64,000 nucleotides of DNA from Mucilaginibacter inviolabilis (GTDB taxonomy: Bacteria; Bacteroidota; Bacteroidia; Sphingobacteriales; Sphingobacteriaceae), in NCBI RefSeq assembly GCF_011089895.1, contig NZ_JAANAT010000005.1, positions 124,001-188,000 on the forward strand. The letters are read 5' to 3'. Position numbers and translations under genes: made by a program. The notes beneath the pieces are model-generated. The model searched no databases, had not been told where the DNA came from, and saw only the letters and a program-made list of their open reading frames with translations. Numbering within the stretch: position 1 is the first letter of the stretch; the number at the start of each line of letters is the position of its first letter. This document shows positions 1 to 8,169 of this stretch, in pieces.

Positions 1-624
1 AAAAAGCTCATTTTATCAGCAGCATTATTACTTAGCTGCTTTGCCGTCAAAACCGCCAGCGCCCAGGTTAGTGTAAGTTTAGGCGTAAATATTGGCAGCC
101 AGCCGGCCTGGGGCCCAGTAGGGTATGATTATGCCAATTACTATTATATGCCCGATATTGATACCTATTATGATGTGCCTACCCATCAGTATGTATATTT
201 TGAGAATAATATTTGGGTACATCGGGCATACCTGCCTGTACGCTACCGCCATTACAACCTGTATAATGGTTATAAAGTGGTGATCAATGATCGTAACCCA
301 TGGTTAAGGCACGGGTATTACAGGGATCATTATGCGGGCTTTAGAGGCCGTCATGACCAGGTGATCATCCGCAATAGTCGTGATGTACGCTATGCTAATT
401 ACTGGCATGGCAATTACGCCCGCAGAACAGCTTATGCACGCCCGCACTACAACAATGGCAACCATTGGGGTAATCGGGGCGGCAATTGGGGTGGTAATCG
501 CGGTCATGGCAACTGGGGCGGTGATCGCGGTCACGGACGCGGTAACTGGGGTGGAGATCGTGGAAATCACGGTGGCGACCACGGAAACCACGGCGGAGGT
601 CATGGCGATCATGGACACCATTAA
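1..624 (+). CDS. His/Gly-rich secreted protein, 5' end outside window
   Basis: The reading frame is open from base 1, so the start codon lies just upstream and at least 207 residues are visible. The first residues (KKLILSAALLLSC...ASAQ) look like the hydrophobic core and cleavage site of a Sec signal peptide, so the protein is probably periplasmic or outer-membrane exposed. The middle part is rich in Tyr and aromatic residues (YYYMPDIDTYYDVP) and resembles a family of small secreted Bacteroidota proteins without assigned function. The last ~60 residues are a low-complexity tail built of NWGGDRGH and NHGGDHG-like units ending in HGHH. Such a tail could bind divalent metals, but that is inference. 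A strong terminator hairpin follows the stop codon directly. Confidence 0.75.
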   Translation, partial: KKLILSAALLLSCFAVKTASAQVSVSLGVNIGSQPAWGPVGYDYANYYYMPDIDTYYDVPTHQYVYFENNIWVHRAYLPVRYRHYNLYNGYKVVINDRNPWLRHGYYRDHYAGFRGRHDQVIIRNSRDVRYANYWHGNYARRTAYARPHYNNGNHWGNRGGNWGGNRGHGNWGGDRGHGRGNWGGDRGNHGGDHGNHGGGHGDHGHH

Positions 625-641
625 TCAAAAATCTTGTGCAT

Positions 642-677
642 AAAAACGGGCTCCCTTTAGCAGGGAGCCCGTTTTTG
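642..677. terminator. Bidirectional intrinsic terminator
   Basis: A perfect hairpin with arms AAAACGGGCTCCCT and AGGGAGCCCGTTTT around a short loop sits between two convergent genes. T-runs on both sides let it serve both the upstream secreted-protein gene and the minus-strand TonB receptor. Confidence 0.85.
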
Positions 678-685
678 AGTTTTAG

Positions 686-3151
686 TTAGAAATGAAAAAT
701 AACCTTAAAGCTCAAATTTCGTCCCATATTATAAATGCCCATATGCCCGTTGGGCGACGCCTGGTAATATTCAAAATACTTTAACCGGTTCAAATTAGCC
801 TGGTAAGCGGTATCAAATAAATTATCGCCCTGGATAAAAAACTCATAAAAAGATGATTTTGCCTTTTCGGCTTTAATAGTGAAACCCAGTCCCGCGTTAA
901 ACAGCGTATATCCCTTAGTGAAAGTTTCCGTATTATCCAACGCATAGAAATGGTTCTGATTTGCGTACCCATCGGCCTCAATACGCGCATTTAGCTTAGT
1001 GAATATGCCATAGGTTCCGGGCAACGTTGCTCTTAATGCCGACCGGATATGCAAAGGAGGTATAAAAGGAAGGTACTTTGCAGCATCGCCATACTCATCT
1101 ATCAATCGCTGATTTTTGTTGATACCGTTTACGTATGATATACTGTTATCTAATGCCAGCCACTTGATACTTTGTGGATGCAGGTTTAGCGTCAACTCGG
1201 CGCCATAAAGGCGGGCTTTTGATTGCTGGTATTGATAAGTACTATTACCAGGCACAATAATAACCGGATTGCCATTGGCGTCGTTCAGTTTGGCCTGGTA
1301 AATATAGTTGTTGATATTATTGTTGAATACTTCGGCAATGATGTCCATATCGGGCAGATAAGCAATAAAACCAAGATCCTGCTGCAGGCTAAATTCGGGA
1401 TTAAAGCTGCGGTTACCCAGGTAAACAATATGGGCGCCAGGGTCAAGTCCGTTTGAACCAATTTCGGTAATGTTTGGTGCCCGATAGCCCTTGGCAATAT
1501 TAGCTTTGAGCAACAGACGATCGCTGATGTTATAAGTAAGGCCTAAACTGCCCGAAAAGCCGCGGTAATTATGCGTAAAGGCCGGAAATTGCAAACTGGC
1601 GCCCGCTGTATCGGGCAAATGTACTTGCCTACCAAACCCGGTTTGCGCATCTGTACCCACATAAAAATTATTCCAGGTAATGTGTCTGGTATCGTACCTT
1701 AAACCGCCGGAAATATCAATGCGACCAAAGCTCTTTTTAGCAAACAGGAAGCCTCCTGCATCAAACAGGTTATAATCGGGTATCGGAAAATCAGTGGCTG
1801 CTTTACTGCGATTGGTTTGGTACATGCCATTGATACCCGCGGTGGTTTCCACGCCACCTAAGCTGGGCAGATTATATCTTACATCATAATTAATTGTGTT
1901 GAGTACTACGTATAAGCCGGCTTGCTCCGGAACGGTTGGATGGTCATATTCCCTGCGGATGCTTTGCTGAAAACCCAATGAGGTGTTGATACTGCCATCG
2001 CCGGTTTTAAAAGAATTGGTATTATATACCCGGTAATGCTGTATACGCTGATGCAAGGGCGCTATTGAATAAGAACGCAATTCGCTGTTGGAGACTATAG
2101 GACGGTTTTTGATATCGTCTTGTCCGGCTTCATAGATCTGTTTGGTAAAACGACGGCTCAGGGAATCGCGGCTACCATCGGGAATCTCCTGTCGGTTATC
2201 ATATAGTGTAGCGCCAATTTGTGAGTAACCCCATGATTTATCCACCCGGGCGATGCCTGACAGATTAAATTCTCGGAAACCGGTATTATATACAAAACCG
2301 TCTATCTTATTCTGATAATCGTGAGCAGTTTTGGCTGTGGCACGAAAAGCGTATTTCCAGTTGTTCTGCTTGTAGGATAAACCAATGGAGGTACCAATCA
2401 TGCCGTTGTTGGTATGATAATCGGTTATGAAATCGCCATTAAGTTTGCCATCGTCGCCATTGGGAATATAGGGGATCAGGTTGATCACCCCGGCTAAAGC
2501 ATCGGAGCCATAGGTTAGGCTGGCCGGACCTTTTACCACCTCTGCGCGACCAATACCGTATTGATCTATCTCGATGCCGTGTTCGTCCCCCCATTGCTGG
2601 CCTTCCTGGCGTATACCATCGTACAAGGTTAACACCCGGTTGTAGCCCAGGCCCCGTATAAAAGGTTTAGAGATATTGGGGCCGGTAGTAACCGCGCTTA
2701 CGCCAGGTACGCCTTTGATAATGGCATCGATGATATTATTGTTTACGTGCTGTTCAATCTCTTTTTTGCTCATTACCGTTATAGGCACGGGGTTACTGCG
2801 TAGTTGAGTAGCTCGTGATACCCCGGTTACTACTACTTCATTGAGTTTGGATGGCTTTTCTTTCAGGCTCACGTTTTTTATAACGGGTTCATCGTTGTTA
2901 ATGGTAATTCGGATGGTGTCAGCTTCATAACCGATGCTGGTAAAAGTAATGCCATAGGTTCCCGGAGGAATGTTTTTGATCTCGAAATAACCCTTAGTAT
3001 TGGTACTTACCCCTTTCCCCAGGCTTTTAATGCTCACCGAGGCATATGATAAGGGTTCATTATTACCAGTGACATGCCCTTTTAAAACTCCGTTTTGGGC
3101 AAAAAGTTGATTAGTTATCAATAATATAAAAAGTAAAAACAGTGTTCGCAT
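686..3151 (-). CDS. TonB-dependent outer-membrane receptor (probable metal uptake)
   Basis: An 821-residue TonB-dependent receptor that should import a substrate across the outer membrane using TonB energy. Residues 1-19 are a signal peptide ending in LFAQ. Residues ~20-110 form a carboxypeptidase-regulatory-like (CarboxypepD_reg) domain, typical of Bacteroidota receptors. The plug follows from ~117 (NEVVVTG, VTVMSKKEIEQ, PFIRGLGYNRVLTLYDGIRQ, VEVVKGPASL-like segment) and the 22-strand barrel fills the rest, ending in Phe as outer-membrane barrels usually do. The plug carries a QQWGDEHGIEID loop with acidic and His residues. The gene is divergent from a DtxR/MntR-like regulator across a shared palindromic operator. 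Substrate by inference is therefore a metal or metal chelate (Fe, Mn or Zn); the sequence does not settle which. Confidence 0.9.
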   Translation of the reverse strand: MRTLFLLFILLITNQLFAQNGVLKGHVTGNNEPLSYASVSIKSLGKGVSTNTKGYFEIKNIPPGTYGITFTSIGYEADTIRITINNDEPVIKNVSLKEKPSKLNEVVVTGVSRATQLRSNPVPITVMSKKEIEQHVNNNIIDAIIKGVPGVSAVTTGPNISKPFIRGLGYNRVLTLYDGIRQEGQQWGDEHGIEIDQYGIGRAEVVKGPASLTYGSDALAGVINLIPYIPNGDDGKLNGDFITDYHTNNGMIGTSIGLSYKQNNWKYAFRATAKTAHDYQNKIDGFVYNTGFREFNLSGIARVDKSWGYSQIGATLYDNRQEIPDGSRDSLSRRFTKQIYEAGQDDIKNRPIVSNSELRSYSIAPLHQRIQHYRVYNTNSFKTGDGSINTSLGFQQSIRREYDHPTVPEQAGLYVVLNTINYDVRYNLPSLGGVETTAGINGMYQTNRSKAATDFPIPDYNLFDAGGFLFAKKSFGRIDISGGLRYDTRHITWNNFYVGTDAQTGFGRQVHLPDTAGASLQFPAFTHNYRGFSGSLGLTYNISDRLLLKANIAKGYRAPNITEIGSNGLDPGAHIVYLGNRSFNPEFSLQQDLGFIAYLPDMDIIAEVFNNNINNYIYQAKLNDANGNPVIIVPGNSTYQYQQSKARLYGAELTLNLHPQSIKWLALDNSISYVNGINKNQRLIDEYGDAAKYLPFIPPLHIRSALRATLPGTYGIFTKLNARIEADGYANQNHFYALDNTETFTKGYTLFNAGLGFTIKAEKAKSSFYEFFIQGDNLFDTAYQANLNRLKYFEYYQASPNGHMGIYNMGRNLSFKVIFHF

Positions 3152-3167
3152 ATAGTTTAAATTTATG

Positions 3168-3175
3168 CAAACATA
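3168..3175 (-). promoter_or_regulatory. -7 promoter box for the TonB receptor
   Basis: On the minus strand this reads TATGTTTG, an exact match to the Bacteroidota -7 consensus TAnnTTTG. It lies 17 bp ahead of the receptor start codon. No good -33 TTG is present at the usual spacing; that position is AT-rich and adjoins the operator. Confidence 0.5.
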
Positions 3176-3200
3176 TTTAATTTATTTGATTAATTAAATA

Positions 3201-3228
3201 TATAAAATTAGATAAGACTAATTTTATA
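3201..3228. promoter_or_regulatory. Palindromic operator, probably of the adjacent DtxR/MntR regulator
   Basis: A perfect inverted repeat with 11-bp arms, TATAAAATTAG and its exact complement, flanks a 6-bp spacer ATAAGA. It lies midway in the divergent gap, 25 bp from the receptor -7 box and 19 bp from the regulator -7 box, so one bound dimer would cover the -33 region of both promoters. DtxR/MntR family operators are AT-rich palindromes of this size, so autoregulation plus control of the receptor is the natural inference. Confidence 0.6.
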
Positions 3229-3247
3229 ATTAACGCTATGTTTTATT

Positions 3248-3255
3248 TATGTTTG
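3248..3255 (+). promoter_or_regulatory. -7 promoter box for the DtxR-family gene
   Basis: TATGTTTG matches TAnnTTTG and is identical to the -7 box of the divergent receptor gene. It ends 19 bp before the regulator start codon. Confidence 0.5.
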
Positions 3256-3274
3256 TGTGTAATCATAAAAGTGG

Positions 3275-3928
3275 ATGTACACATTATCGGAAGAGAATTA
3301 CCTGAAATCAATTTACCGGCTTAGCCAGCAACCCAATTTTAAGATAACGCCTACAGCCATTGCCGAGTCGTTGAAAAACAACCCGGCATCGGTAGTGGAT
3401 ATGATCCGTAAGCTGACCGACAAGCAGTTGATAGAGTACGACAAGAAAAAAGGCGTAAAATTAACCCCCGTTGGTTTAAAGGATGCTGTATTGATTGTTC
3501 GTCGTCACCGGCTTTGGGAGGTGTTTTTGTTGGAAAAGCTGGGATATCATTGGGATGAGATCCATGATATTGCCGAGGAGCTGGAACATATCAATGATGC
3601 TACCCTGGCCGATAGACTGGATAAATTTCTCGGTTTCCCGGAGTATGACCCTCATGGCGACCCTATACCAAAAGCAAACGGTAAAGTTCCCAAACCCTAT
3701 TCGGTAACATTAGCCGATCTGAAAACAGGCACTAATTGCCGGGTAGCTGCCGTAAAAGACACCAGCAGCTCGTTTTTACAGTACCTGCAAAAATTGGATA
3801 TTGGCATAGGTACCAACATCAAACTGCTCGAAAAAATAACTTATGATAATTCGCTGGTGATCAGCATCAATGATAAAGAAAGCACTACCGTATCGCAAAA
3901 ATTTGGAGAGAATATCCTGGTAGACTAA
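3275..3928 (+). CDS. DtxR/MntR-family metal-dependent transcriptional regulator
   Basis: A 217-residue iron- or manganese-dependent repressor. Residues ~1-62 form a winged helix-turn-helix (EENYLKSIYRLSQ, then SVVDMIRKLTDKQLIEYDKKKGVKLT). Residues ~65-140 form the metal-binding dimerisation domain with the family hallmarks RRHRLWEVFL, HDIAEELEH and DPHGDPIP, which supply His and Glu ligands. Residues ~145-217 form a C-terminal FeoA-like SH3 domain, so the protein is the three-domain type rather than the short Bacillus MntR type. It is divergent from a TonB-dependent receptor with a perfect palindrome between, pointing to joint metal-responsive control. Whether Fe or Mn is sensed cannot be read from the sequence. 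Confidence 0.92.
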   Translation: MYTLSEENYLKSIYRLSQQPNFKITPTAIAESLKNNPASVVDMIRKLTDKQLIEYDKKKGVKLTPVGLKDAVLIVRRHRLWEVFLLEKLGYHWDEIHDIAEELEHINDATLADRLDKFLGFPEYDPHGDPIPKANGKVPKPYSVTLADLKTGTNCRVAAVKDTSSSFLQYLQKLDIGIGTNIKLLEKITYDNSLVISINDKESTTVSQKFGENILVD

Positions 3929-3978
3929 AGAGCTGAAAGCTCAAGGGAAAAAGCTTAAAGCTATATAAGAAATAATAA

Positions 3979-4010
3979 AAAGGCCTAAAGCGTAAATGCT
4001 TTAGACCTTT
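3979..4010. terminator. Bidirectional terminator hairpin
   Basis: Arms AAAGGCCTAAAGC and GCTTTAGACCTTT (one mismatch) enclose a 6-base loop between the convergent DtxR-family gene and the small secreted-protein gene. The flanks are rich in short AGCTTAAAGC motifs that recur near 9.8 kb and 19.0 kb. Confidence 0.65.
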
Positions 4011-4032
4011 GGCTTTCTGCCTTAAGCTCTTT

Positions 4033-4527
4033 TTACGGCGTTTTTCCATTTATCTTGGCCGATTCTTCCAGTTCATTATCAACCTGATCGTCAAAATACA
4101 GGCGATATATTAACCAATCATTTTTTGGCTTGTAAAACATAAAGGTAAAACGTACCGGTTGATTCTGGTGTTTTACCAGGTAACTATACAAGATCAGGCT
4201 GTTTGACGCCTTGCGTTGTACAATCAATTCCTTGCCAATGTACAAGCCGATTAAAGCCCGGGTGGTATCAATTTTGGCGATCAACCCCCTCAAGCTCGTT
4301 GAATCAACCAATGGATTGGTTTTAAAAATGTTGATGATAGCTCTGGAGGTACCATCTTTTTCATAAGTTTTAAAAAACTTGTCAATATAAACCGTAGCTC
4401 CGGTAGCAGCAGGCGCTTTGGCAGCAGTGGATGCCGCTGGGGTTTGCGCATAAACGCTGCTACAAATAATAATAGCTATTGCTATTAGGAATATTGACTT
4501 TAATGTTTTAGGATTGAAGTATTGCAT
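4033..4527 (-). CDS. Secreted protein of unknown function, 164 aa
   Basis: A small exported protein I cannot assign to a named family. Residues 1-27 are a signal peptide (hydrophobic IFLIAIAIIICSSVYAQ). A short Ala/Thr/Pro linker follows to ~45. The remaining ~115 residues form one compact domain with alternating hydrophobic strands (RFTFMFYKPKNDWLIYRLYFDD), which looks like an NTF2/cystatin-like alpha+beta fold. It ends with a charged tail. It stands alone between convergent and repeat-bearing intergenic regions. Confidence 0.7.
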   Translation of the reverse strand: MQYFNPKTLKSIFLIAIAIIICSSVYAQTPAASTAAKAPAATGATVYIDKFFKTYEKDGTSRAIINIFKTNPLVDSTSLRGLIAKIDTTRALIGLYIGKELIVQRKASNSLILYSYLVKHQNQPVRFTFMFYKPKNDWLIYRLYFDDQVDNELEESAKINGKTP

Positions 4528-4663
4528 ACCGATGATTTATTAGCTAAAATAGGTAATTAAATAATATCAGTTCCTCTTCATGGTAAAATGATGGTAAATT
4601 TATTGTTAGGAAAGATGGCAAAATAAGTTGGGGGGACTCTGAAGGGATCTAAATTTAGCCAAA

Positions 4664-4772
4664 ATCTGGGTTTACACTATTTGAGGGCGAATTTTAGTTA
4701 ATTTGTTGATAATAAATAAGTTAGATCAATATTGACTGTAAAAAGTGTAAACCCATGTAAACCCACTTTTTA
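4664..4772 (-). repeat. Dispersed ~110-bp repeat, copy 1
   Basis: Read on the minus strand, the element opens with GTGGGTTTACAT followed at once by GGGTTTACAC, runs through ~65 bp of AT-rich DNA and closes with the inverted end GTGTAAACCC. The same layout occurs at 10405-10525 and 41956-42068. This copy lies just beyond the terminator of pdhB. It occupies most of the gene-free stretch 4528-4884, in which I see nothing else but the terminator. Confidence 0.75.
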
Positions 4773-4832
4773 ATAAAATGGCTCGCTTTTCAGGGATTAT
4801 CCTTAATCCGTCTTTTAAATTATAGGCAAATA

Positions 4833-4864
4833 AAAAAGCCCCGACCAATCGGTCGGGGCTTTTT
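4833..4864 (-). terminator. Intrinsic terminator of pdhB
   Basis: Perfect 13-bp stem AAAAGCCCCGACC / GGTCGGGGCTTTT with tetraloop AATC, directly downstream of pdhB. T-tracts occur on both strands. Confidence 0.85.
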
Positions 4865-4884
4865 GCAATATCTCTATAGCGTTA

Positions 4885-5868
4885 TTATTTAGCAACGTAC
4901 ATTACTTCTTTAACCGCTTTAATAACACGCTCCGGATTTGGCAGGTATTCCTGGATCAGGGTTGGTGCATAAGGCAGTGGAACGTCGCCACCCATGATGC
5001 GTAATATAGGTGCATCAAGGTAATCAAACGCGTCTTTTTGTACTTTAAAAGCAACCTCAGTAGCTATTGAGCCTAAAGGCCAGCTTTCTTCGATGATCAC
5101 TAAACGGTTTGTTTTTTTAACCGATTCAATCACAGTAGCATAATCAATAGGACGTACAGTACGTAAGTCGATCACTTCAGCATGGATACCTTCTTTTTCA
5201 AGCTCGGCAGCTGCAGCGATAACCACTTTCATGATCTTGCCAAAGCCTACTAAAGTAACATCCGTACCTTCTTTAACCACTTTCGCTTTGCCTAGTGGTA
5301 TATAATAAGTTTCTTCAGGAACTTCGCCTTTATCACCATACATTAATTCAGATTCCATGAAAATAACCGGATCCGGATCAAGAATAGCTGATTTTAGTAA
5401 ACCTTTAGCATCGTAAGGATTTGATGGTACTACCACTTTTAAACCCGGGCAGTTGGCATACCAGTTTTCAAAACACTGACTGTGTTGTGAGCTTAGCATA
5501 CCCGCGTTACCTGTAGGGCCGCGGAAAACGATCGGAACCGAGAACTGGCCACCGCTCATAGACATGATCTTGGCTGCACCGTTGATGATCTGGTCGATAG
5601 CCACTAACGAAAAGTTAAAGGTCATGAACTCGATGATCGGGCGCAAACCATTCATGGCAGAGCCAATGCCGATACCGGCAAAGCCTAATTCAGAGATGGG
5701 CGTATCAATAACGCGTTTGGCACCAAATTCATCCAGCATACCCTGGCTTACTTTGTAGGCGCCATTATATTCGGCAACCTCTTCACCCATCAGGTATATT
5801 TTATCGTCGTTGCGCATTTCTTCGACCATGGCCTCTCTTAGCGCTTCTCTGAACTGTATTTCTCTCAT
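4885..5868 (-). CDS. pdhB: Pyruvate dehydrogenase E1 component, beta subunit
   Basis: A 327-residue beta subunit of the heterotetrameric pyruvate dehydrogenase E1, which with the alpha subunit and thiamine diphosphate decarboxylates pyruvate and acetylates the E2 lipoyl groups. The start MREIQFREALREAM is the conserved one; a longer frame adds 12 residues with no family similarity, so I reject it. Hallmarks include MGEEVAEYNGAYKVSQGM near the N-terminus, DTPISELGFAGIGIGSAM, FRGPTGNAG, QHSQCFENWY and the C-terminal transketolase domain with VPLPYAP. The alpha subunit and E2 are not adjacent, so the complex is encoded elsewhere in part. A branched-chain 2-oxo acid E1 beta is the main alternative. 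Confidence 0.92.
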   Translation of the reverse strand: MREIQFREALREAMVEEMRNDDKIYLMGEEVAEYNGAYKVSQGMLDEFGAKRVIDTPISELGFAGIGIGSAMNGLRPIIEFMTFNFSLVAIDQIINGAAKIMSMSGGQFSVPIVFRGPTGNAGMLSSQHSQCFENWYANCPGLKVVVPSNPYDAKGLLKSAILDPDPVIFMESELMYGDKGEVPEETYYIPLGKAKVVKEGTDVTLVGFGKIMKVVIAAAAELEKEGIHAEVIDLRTVRPIDYATVIESVKKTNRLVIIEESWPLGSIATEVAFKVQKDAFDYLDAPILRIMGGDVPLPYAPTLIQEYLPNPERVIKAVKEVMYVAK

Positions 5869-6010
5869 TATATTTATATAAAATGATGTTTTTTGCGACC
5901 GCAAATATAAACACTAATGTGTAAAATGCAATCCCCAAGCAGGTGCAGATAGGGTTTTACCGCATATATTTTACAAAAATCAGTACATTGGATAAATAAA
6001 CCTTGTACCA

Positions 6011-6085
6011 ATGAAATTTCCATCCTTGAAAAATCTGGCCGACGATATCTTTAAGGCTGTAAATGGTATCCTTTTGAAGTTTTGA
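6011..6085 (+). pseudogene. 24-codon remnant resembling a DUF4153 protein N-terminus
   Basis: A short frame from ATG to TGA encodes MKFPSLKNLADDIFKAVNG and a few more residues. The opening is like the conserved N-terminus of Bacteroidota DUF4153 membrane proteins, but the frame stops before any transmembrane segment. It is either a decayed 5' fragment or a small amphipathic peptide gene. The rest of the 5869-6088 gap holds nothing I recognise. Confidence 0.3.
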
Positions 6086-6088
6086 TTT

Positions 6089-6634
6089 TTACAGATTACC
6101 CAACATATTCATATCAAACTTGGGTTTAAGAGTATACTTCAACTGCACTAACCCACTGCTGAATTGTTCGCTGCCGATCAATGTGAGTTCTGTTCGTTCT
6201 TTTATATTGATAAAAAGTGGTTTGCCTGCGCCTAAAATTACAGGGTGCACGGATATCAACATTTCGTTGATCATGTTATGAGCTATAAATGCCGATACCA
6301 GTTCTGCCCCGCCAAACAACCAGATATTTGCTCCGGGTTGATGCCTGATTTCTTCTATACGGCTTTTAAAATCAGCCTCGGTAATAATTTCTGCGTTAGC
6401 ACCAACTTGCTTTAAGGTATTCGAAAAAACGTACATTTTAATTGCCGAGAATACTTCGGGGCTTGCGCTCATGAGCATTTCGTAACTTTTGCGACCAAGA
6501 AATATGGCGTCGGTATTACCTAAAAACTCGGTCATGCCATAATCCTGATCGGCAAAACACCAATCATACTCACCATTAGGGCCTTCAATATATCCATCGA
6601 GGCTTAAAGCCAGGTTCAAAATTATTTTTCGCAT
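6089..6634 (-). CDS. RibD C-terminal / dihydrofolate reductase-like protein
   Basis: A 181-residue single-domain protein of the RibD-C/DHFR-like family (YyaP/YwjB type), an NADPH-dependent reductase fold with mostly unknown substrates. The N-terminal MRKIILNLALSLDGYIEGP, the central IFLGRKSYEML and the WLFGGAELVSAF strand-loop-helix are characteristic nucleotide-binding elements. Length matches the family. It lies 24 bp downstream of lutB on the same strand and is probably cotranscribed, though a functional link with lactate oxidation is not evident. Confidence 0.85.
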   Translation of the reverse strand: MRKIILNLALSLDGYIEGPNGEYDWCFADQDYGMTEFLGNTDAIFLGRKSYEMLMSASPEVFSAIKMYVFSNTLKQVGANAEIITEADFKSRIEEIRHQPGANIWLFGGAELVSAFIAHNMINEMLISVHPVILGAGKPLFINIKERTELTLIGSEQFSSGLVQLKYTLKPKFDMNMLGNL

Positions 6635-6658
6635 GGTAGTATGGGATATAGTATAGAT

Positions 6659-8050
6659 TTATTCGTCTTCCTGAACGCGGTTCTTTTCCTGCCACTGTTT
6701 ACTGAAGGATTTTTCGGCAACATTGGGCATATCCCGCAGGTGTCCCCATGTCTTTTTAAAGAAGGTTTTGAGCAGGAAGTTTTTCATTTTACCGCCAAAA
6801 AAGTCGGTGAGCTTACGCTTGAGCATACCTTTTGTCCAGATGCTCCACCCCCAGCGTTCTTTGGTGGTAACCAGATGTTCTTTTACCGCATCGCGCCGGT
6901 TAAGCAACAACATTTTGTGAATATCGATCTTAACTGGGCAAACCTCGGTACACCTGCCGCATAAACTGGAAGCATAGCTTAAGTGTTTAAATTCCCCCAT
7001 TCCCCTGGTATGTGGCGTAATAATGGAGCCAATAGGACCGCTATAAGTGGTATTGTAGGTATGACCGCCTATGTTTTTGTAAATAGGACAAACGTTTAAG
7101 CAGGCACCACAACGTATACAGTATAACCCCTGACGCTGTTCTTTTTGGGCTAACAGGTTAGTACGGCCATTATCTAACAATATCACATACATTTCATCGG
7201 GGCCATCGGTTTCATTCGGCTGGCGCGGGCCGCTTAAAATGGTGTTATAAACCGTGAGATTTTGCCCGGTGCCATGGGTGGATAATATGGGCCAGAACAG
7301 GTCGAGATCGGCGATGGATGGGATCAATTTTTCGATACCGACGATTGCAATGTGTATTTTAGGGAACGTAGTGCATAAACGGGCATTCCCTTCGTTTTCA
7401 CTAATGGCGATGCTGCCCGTATCAGCCAGTAAAAAGTTGGCTCCAGTAATACCAATATCGGCTTGCAGATATTTCTCGCGCAGTAATTCGCGCGCTTTAA
7501 GGGTCAGTTGCTCTGGCGTGGCATCAATCGGAGTACCGAAACGTTCGTGGAATAGTTTGGCTATATCCTCTTTGCTGAGATGCATGGCCGGGGTAACTAT
7601 ATGATAAGGCTTTTGCCCCAAAAGCTGCACAATGTATTCGCCCAGATCAGTTTCTAACGACTCAATCTGATTACTTTCCAGAAACTCATTTAAATGAATC
7701 TCCTCGGTAACCATTGATTTTGATTTGACGACAGTTTTGGCGTTGGCTTTGCGGATGATACTTAGTATCTCGCGATTGGCTTCTTCTGCATCATTGGCCC
7801 AGATTACTTTTCCGCCACGTTTTTGGAAGTTGGCTTCAAACTCTGGTAAAAACTTATCCAGGTTTTCCATTACCTTCCATTTGATCACATGCCCCTTACG
7901 TTTGGCGTTTTCAAGATTAGTAATGCGGGAAAGGCCACGTTCCACAGCGGTGCTGTATTTATCAATGTTATTATTGATAATACGGCGGTGATCAACATCA
8001 AATGCCTTCTCTTCAGAGGCTACCAAAAACTCTTCCGCAGTGCTTCCCAT
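6659..8050 (-). CDS. lutB: LutB-type iron-sulfur protein, lactate utilisation
   Basis: A 463-residue LutB/YkgF homologue, the iron-sulfur subunit of the LutABC complex that oxidises L-lactate to pyruvate. An N-terminal LUD domain covers roughly residues 60-300 (KSKSMVTEEIHLN, ITGANFLLADTGSIAISENEGN). A ferredoxin-like region follows with CIRCGACLNVCP near residue 309 and CGRCTEVCP near 362, enough for two [4Fe-4S] clusters. A C-terminal basic helical extension is present. lutA and lutC are not next to it here, so partners must be elsewhere. It is followed within 24 bp by a RibD-like gene. Confidence 0.9.
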   Translation of the reverse strand: MGSTAEEFLVASEEKAFDVDHRRIINNNIDKYSTAVERGLSRITNLENAKRKGHVIKWKVMENLDKFLPEFEANFQKRGGKVIWANDAEEANREILSIIRKANAKTVVKSKSMVTEEIHLNEFLESNQIESLETDLGEYIVQLLGQKPYHIVTPAMHLSKEDIAKLFHERFGTPIDATPEQLTLKARELLREKYLQADIGITGANFLLADTGSIAISENEGNARLCTTFPKIHIAIVGIEKLIPSIADLDLFWPILSTHGTGQNLTVYNTILSGPRQPNETDGPDEMYVILLDNGRTNLLAQKEQRQGLYCIRCGACLNVCPIYKNIGGHTYNTTYSGPIGSIITPHTRGMGEFKHLSYASSLCGRCTEVCPVKIDIHKMLLLNRRDAVKEHLVTTKERWGWSIWTKGMLKRKLTDFFGGKMKNFLLKTFFKKTWGHLRDMPNVAEKSFSKQWQEKNRVQEDE

Positions 8051-8117
8051 ATATGCGAATTTAGTTTTTTTTTATATTGGTTGATTATTGAACGGTTGAT
8101 TAAGTTTTTAACACAGC

Positions 8118-8150
8118 AAAAAAAGAGGCGCAAACATGCGCCTCTTTTTT
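8118..8150 (-). terminator. Intrinsic terminator after the M28 peptidase gene
   Basis: Stem AAAAAAGAGGCGC / GCGCCTCTTTTTT with a 6-base loop, downstream of the minus-strand peptidase gene and upstream of lutB. Confidence 0.85.
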
Positions 8151-8169
8151 AATTTTATGAACCTGATTA

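Noticed and set aside
304..643. Frames on both strands inside the His/Gly-rich gene
   Set aside because: They arise from the low-complexity GGT/CAC repeats of the real gene and have biased, meaningless composition.
6641..6964. Plus-strand frame across the 3' part of lutB
   Set aside because: It lies wholly opposite the conserved LutB coding sequence and matches nothing.
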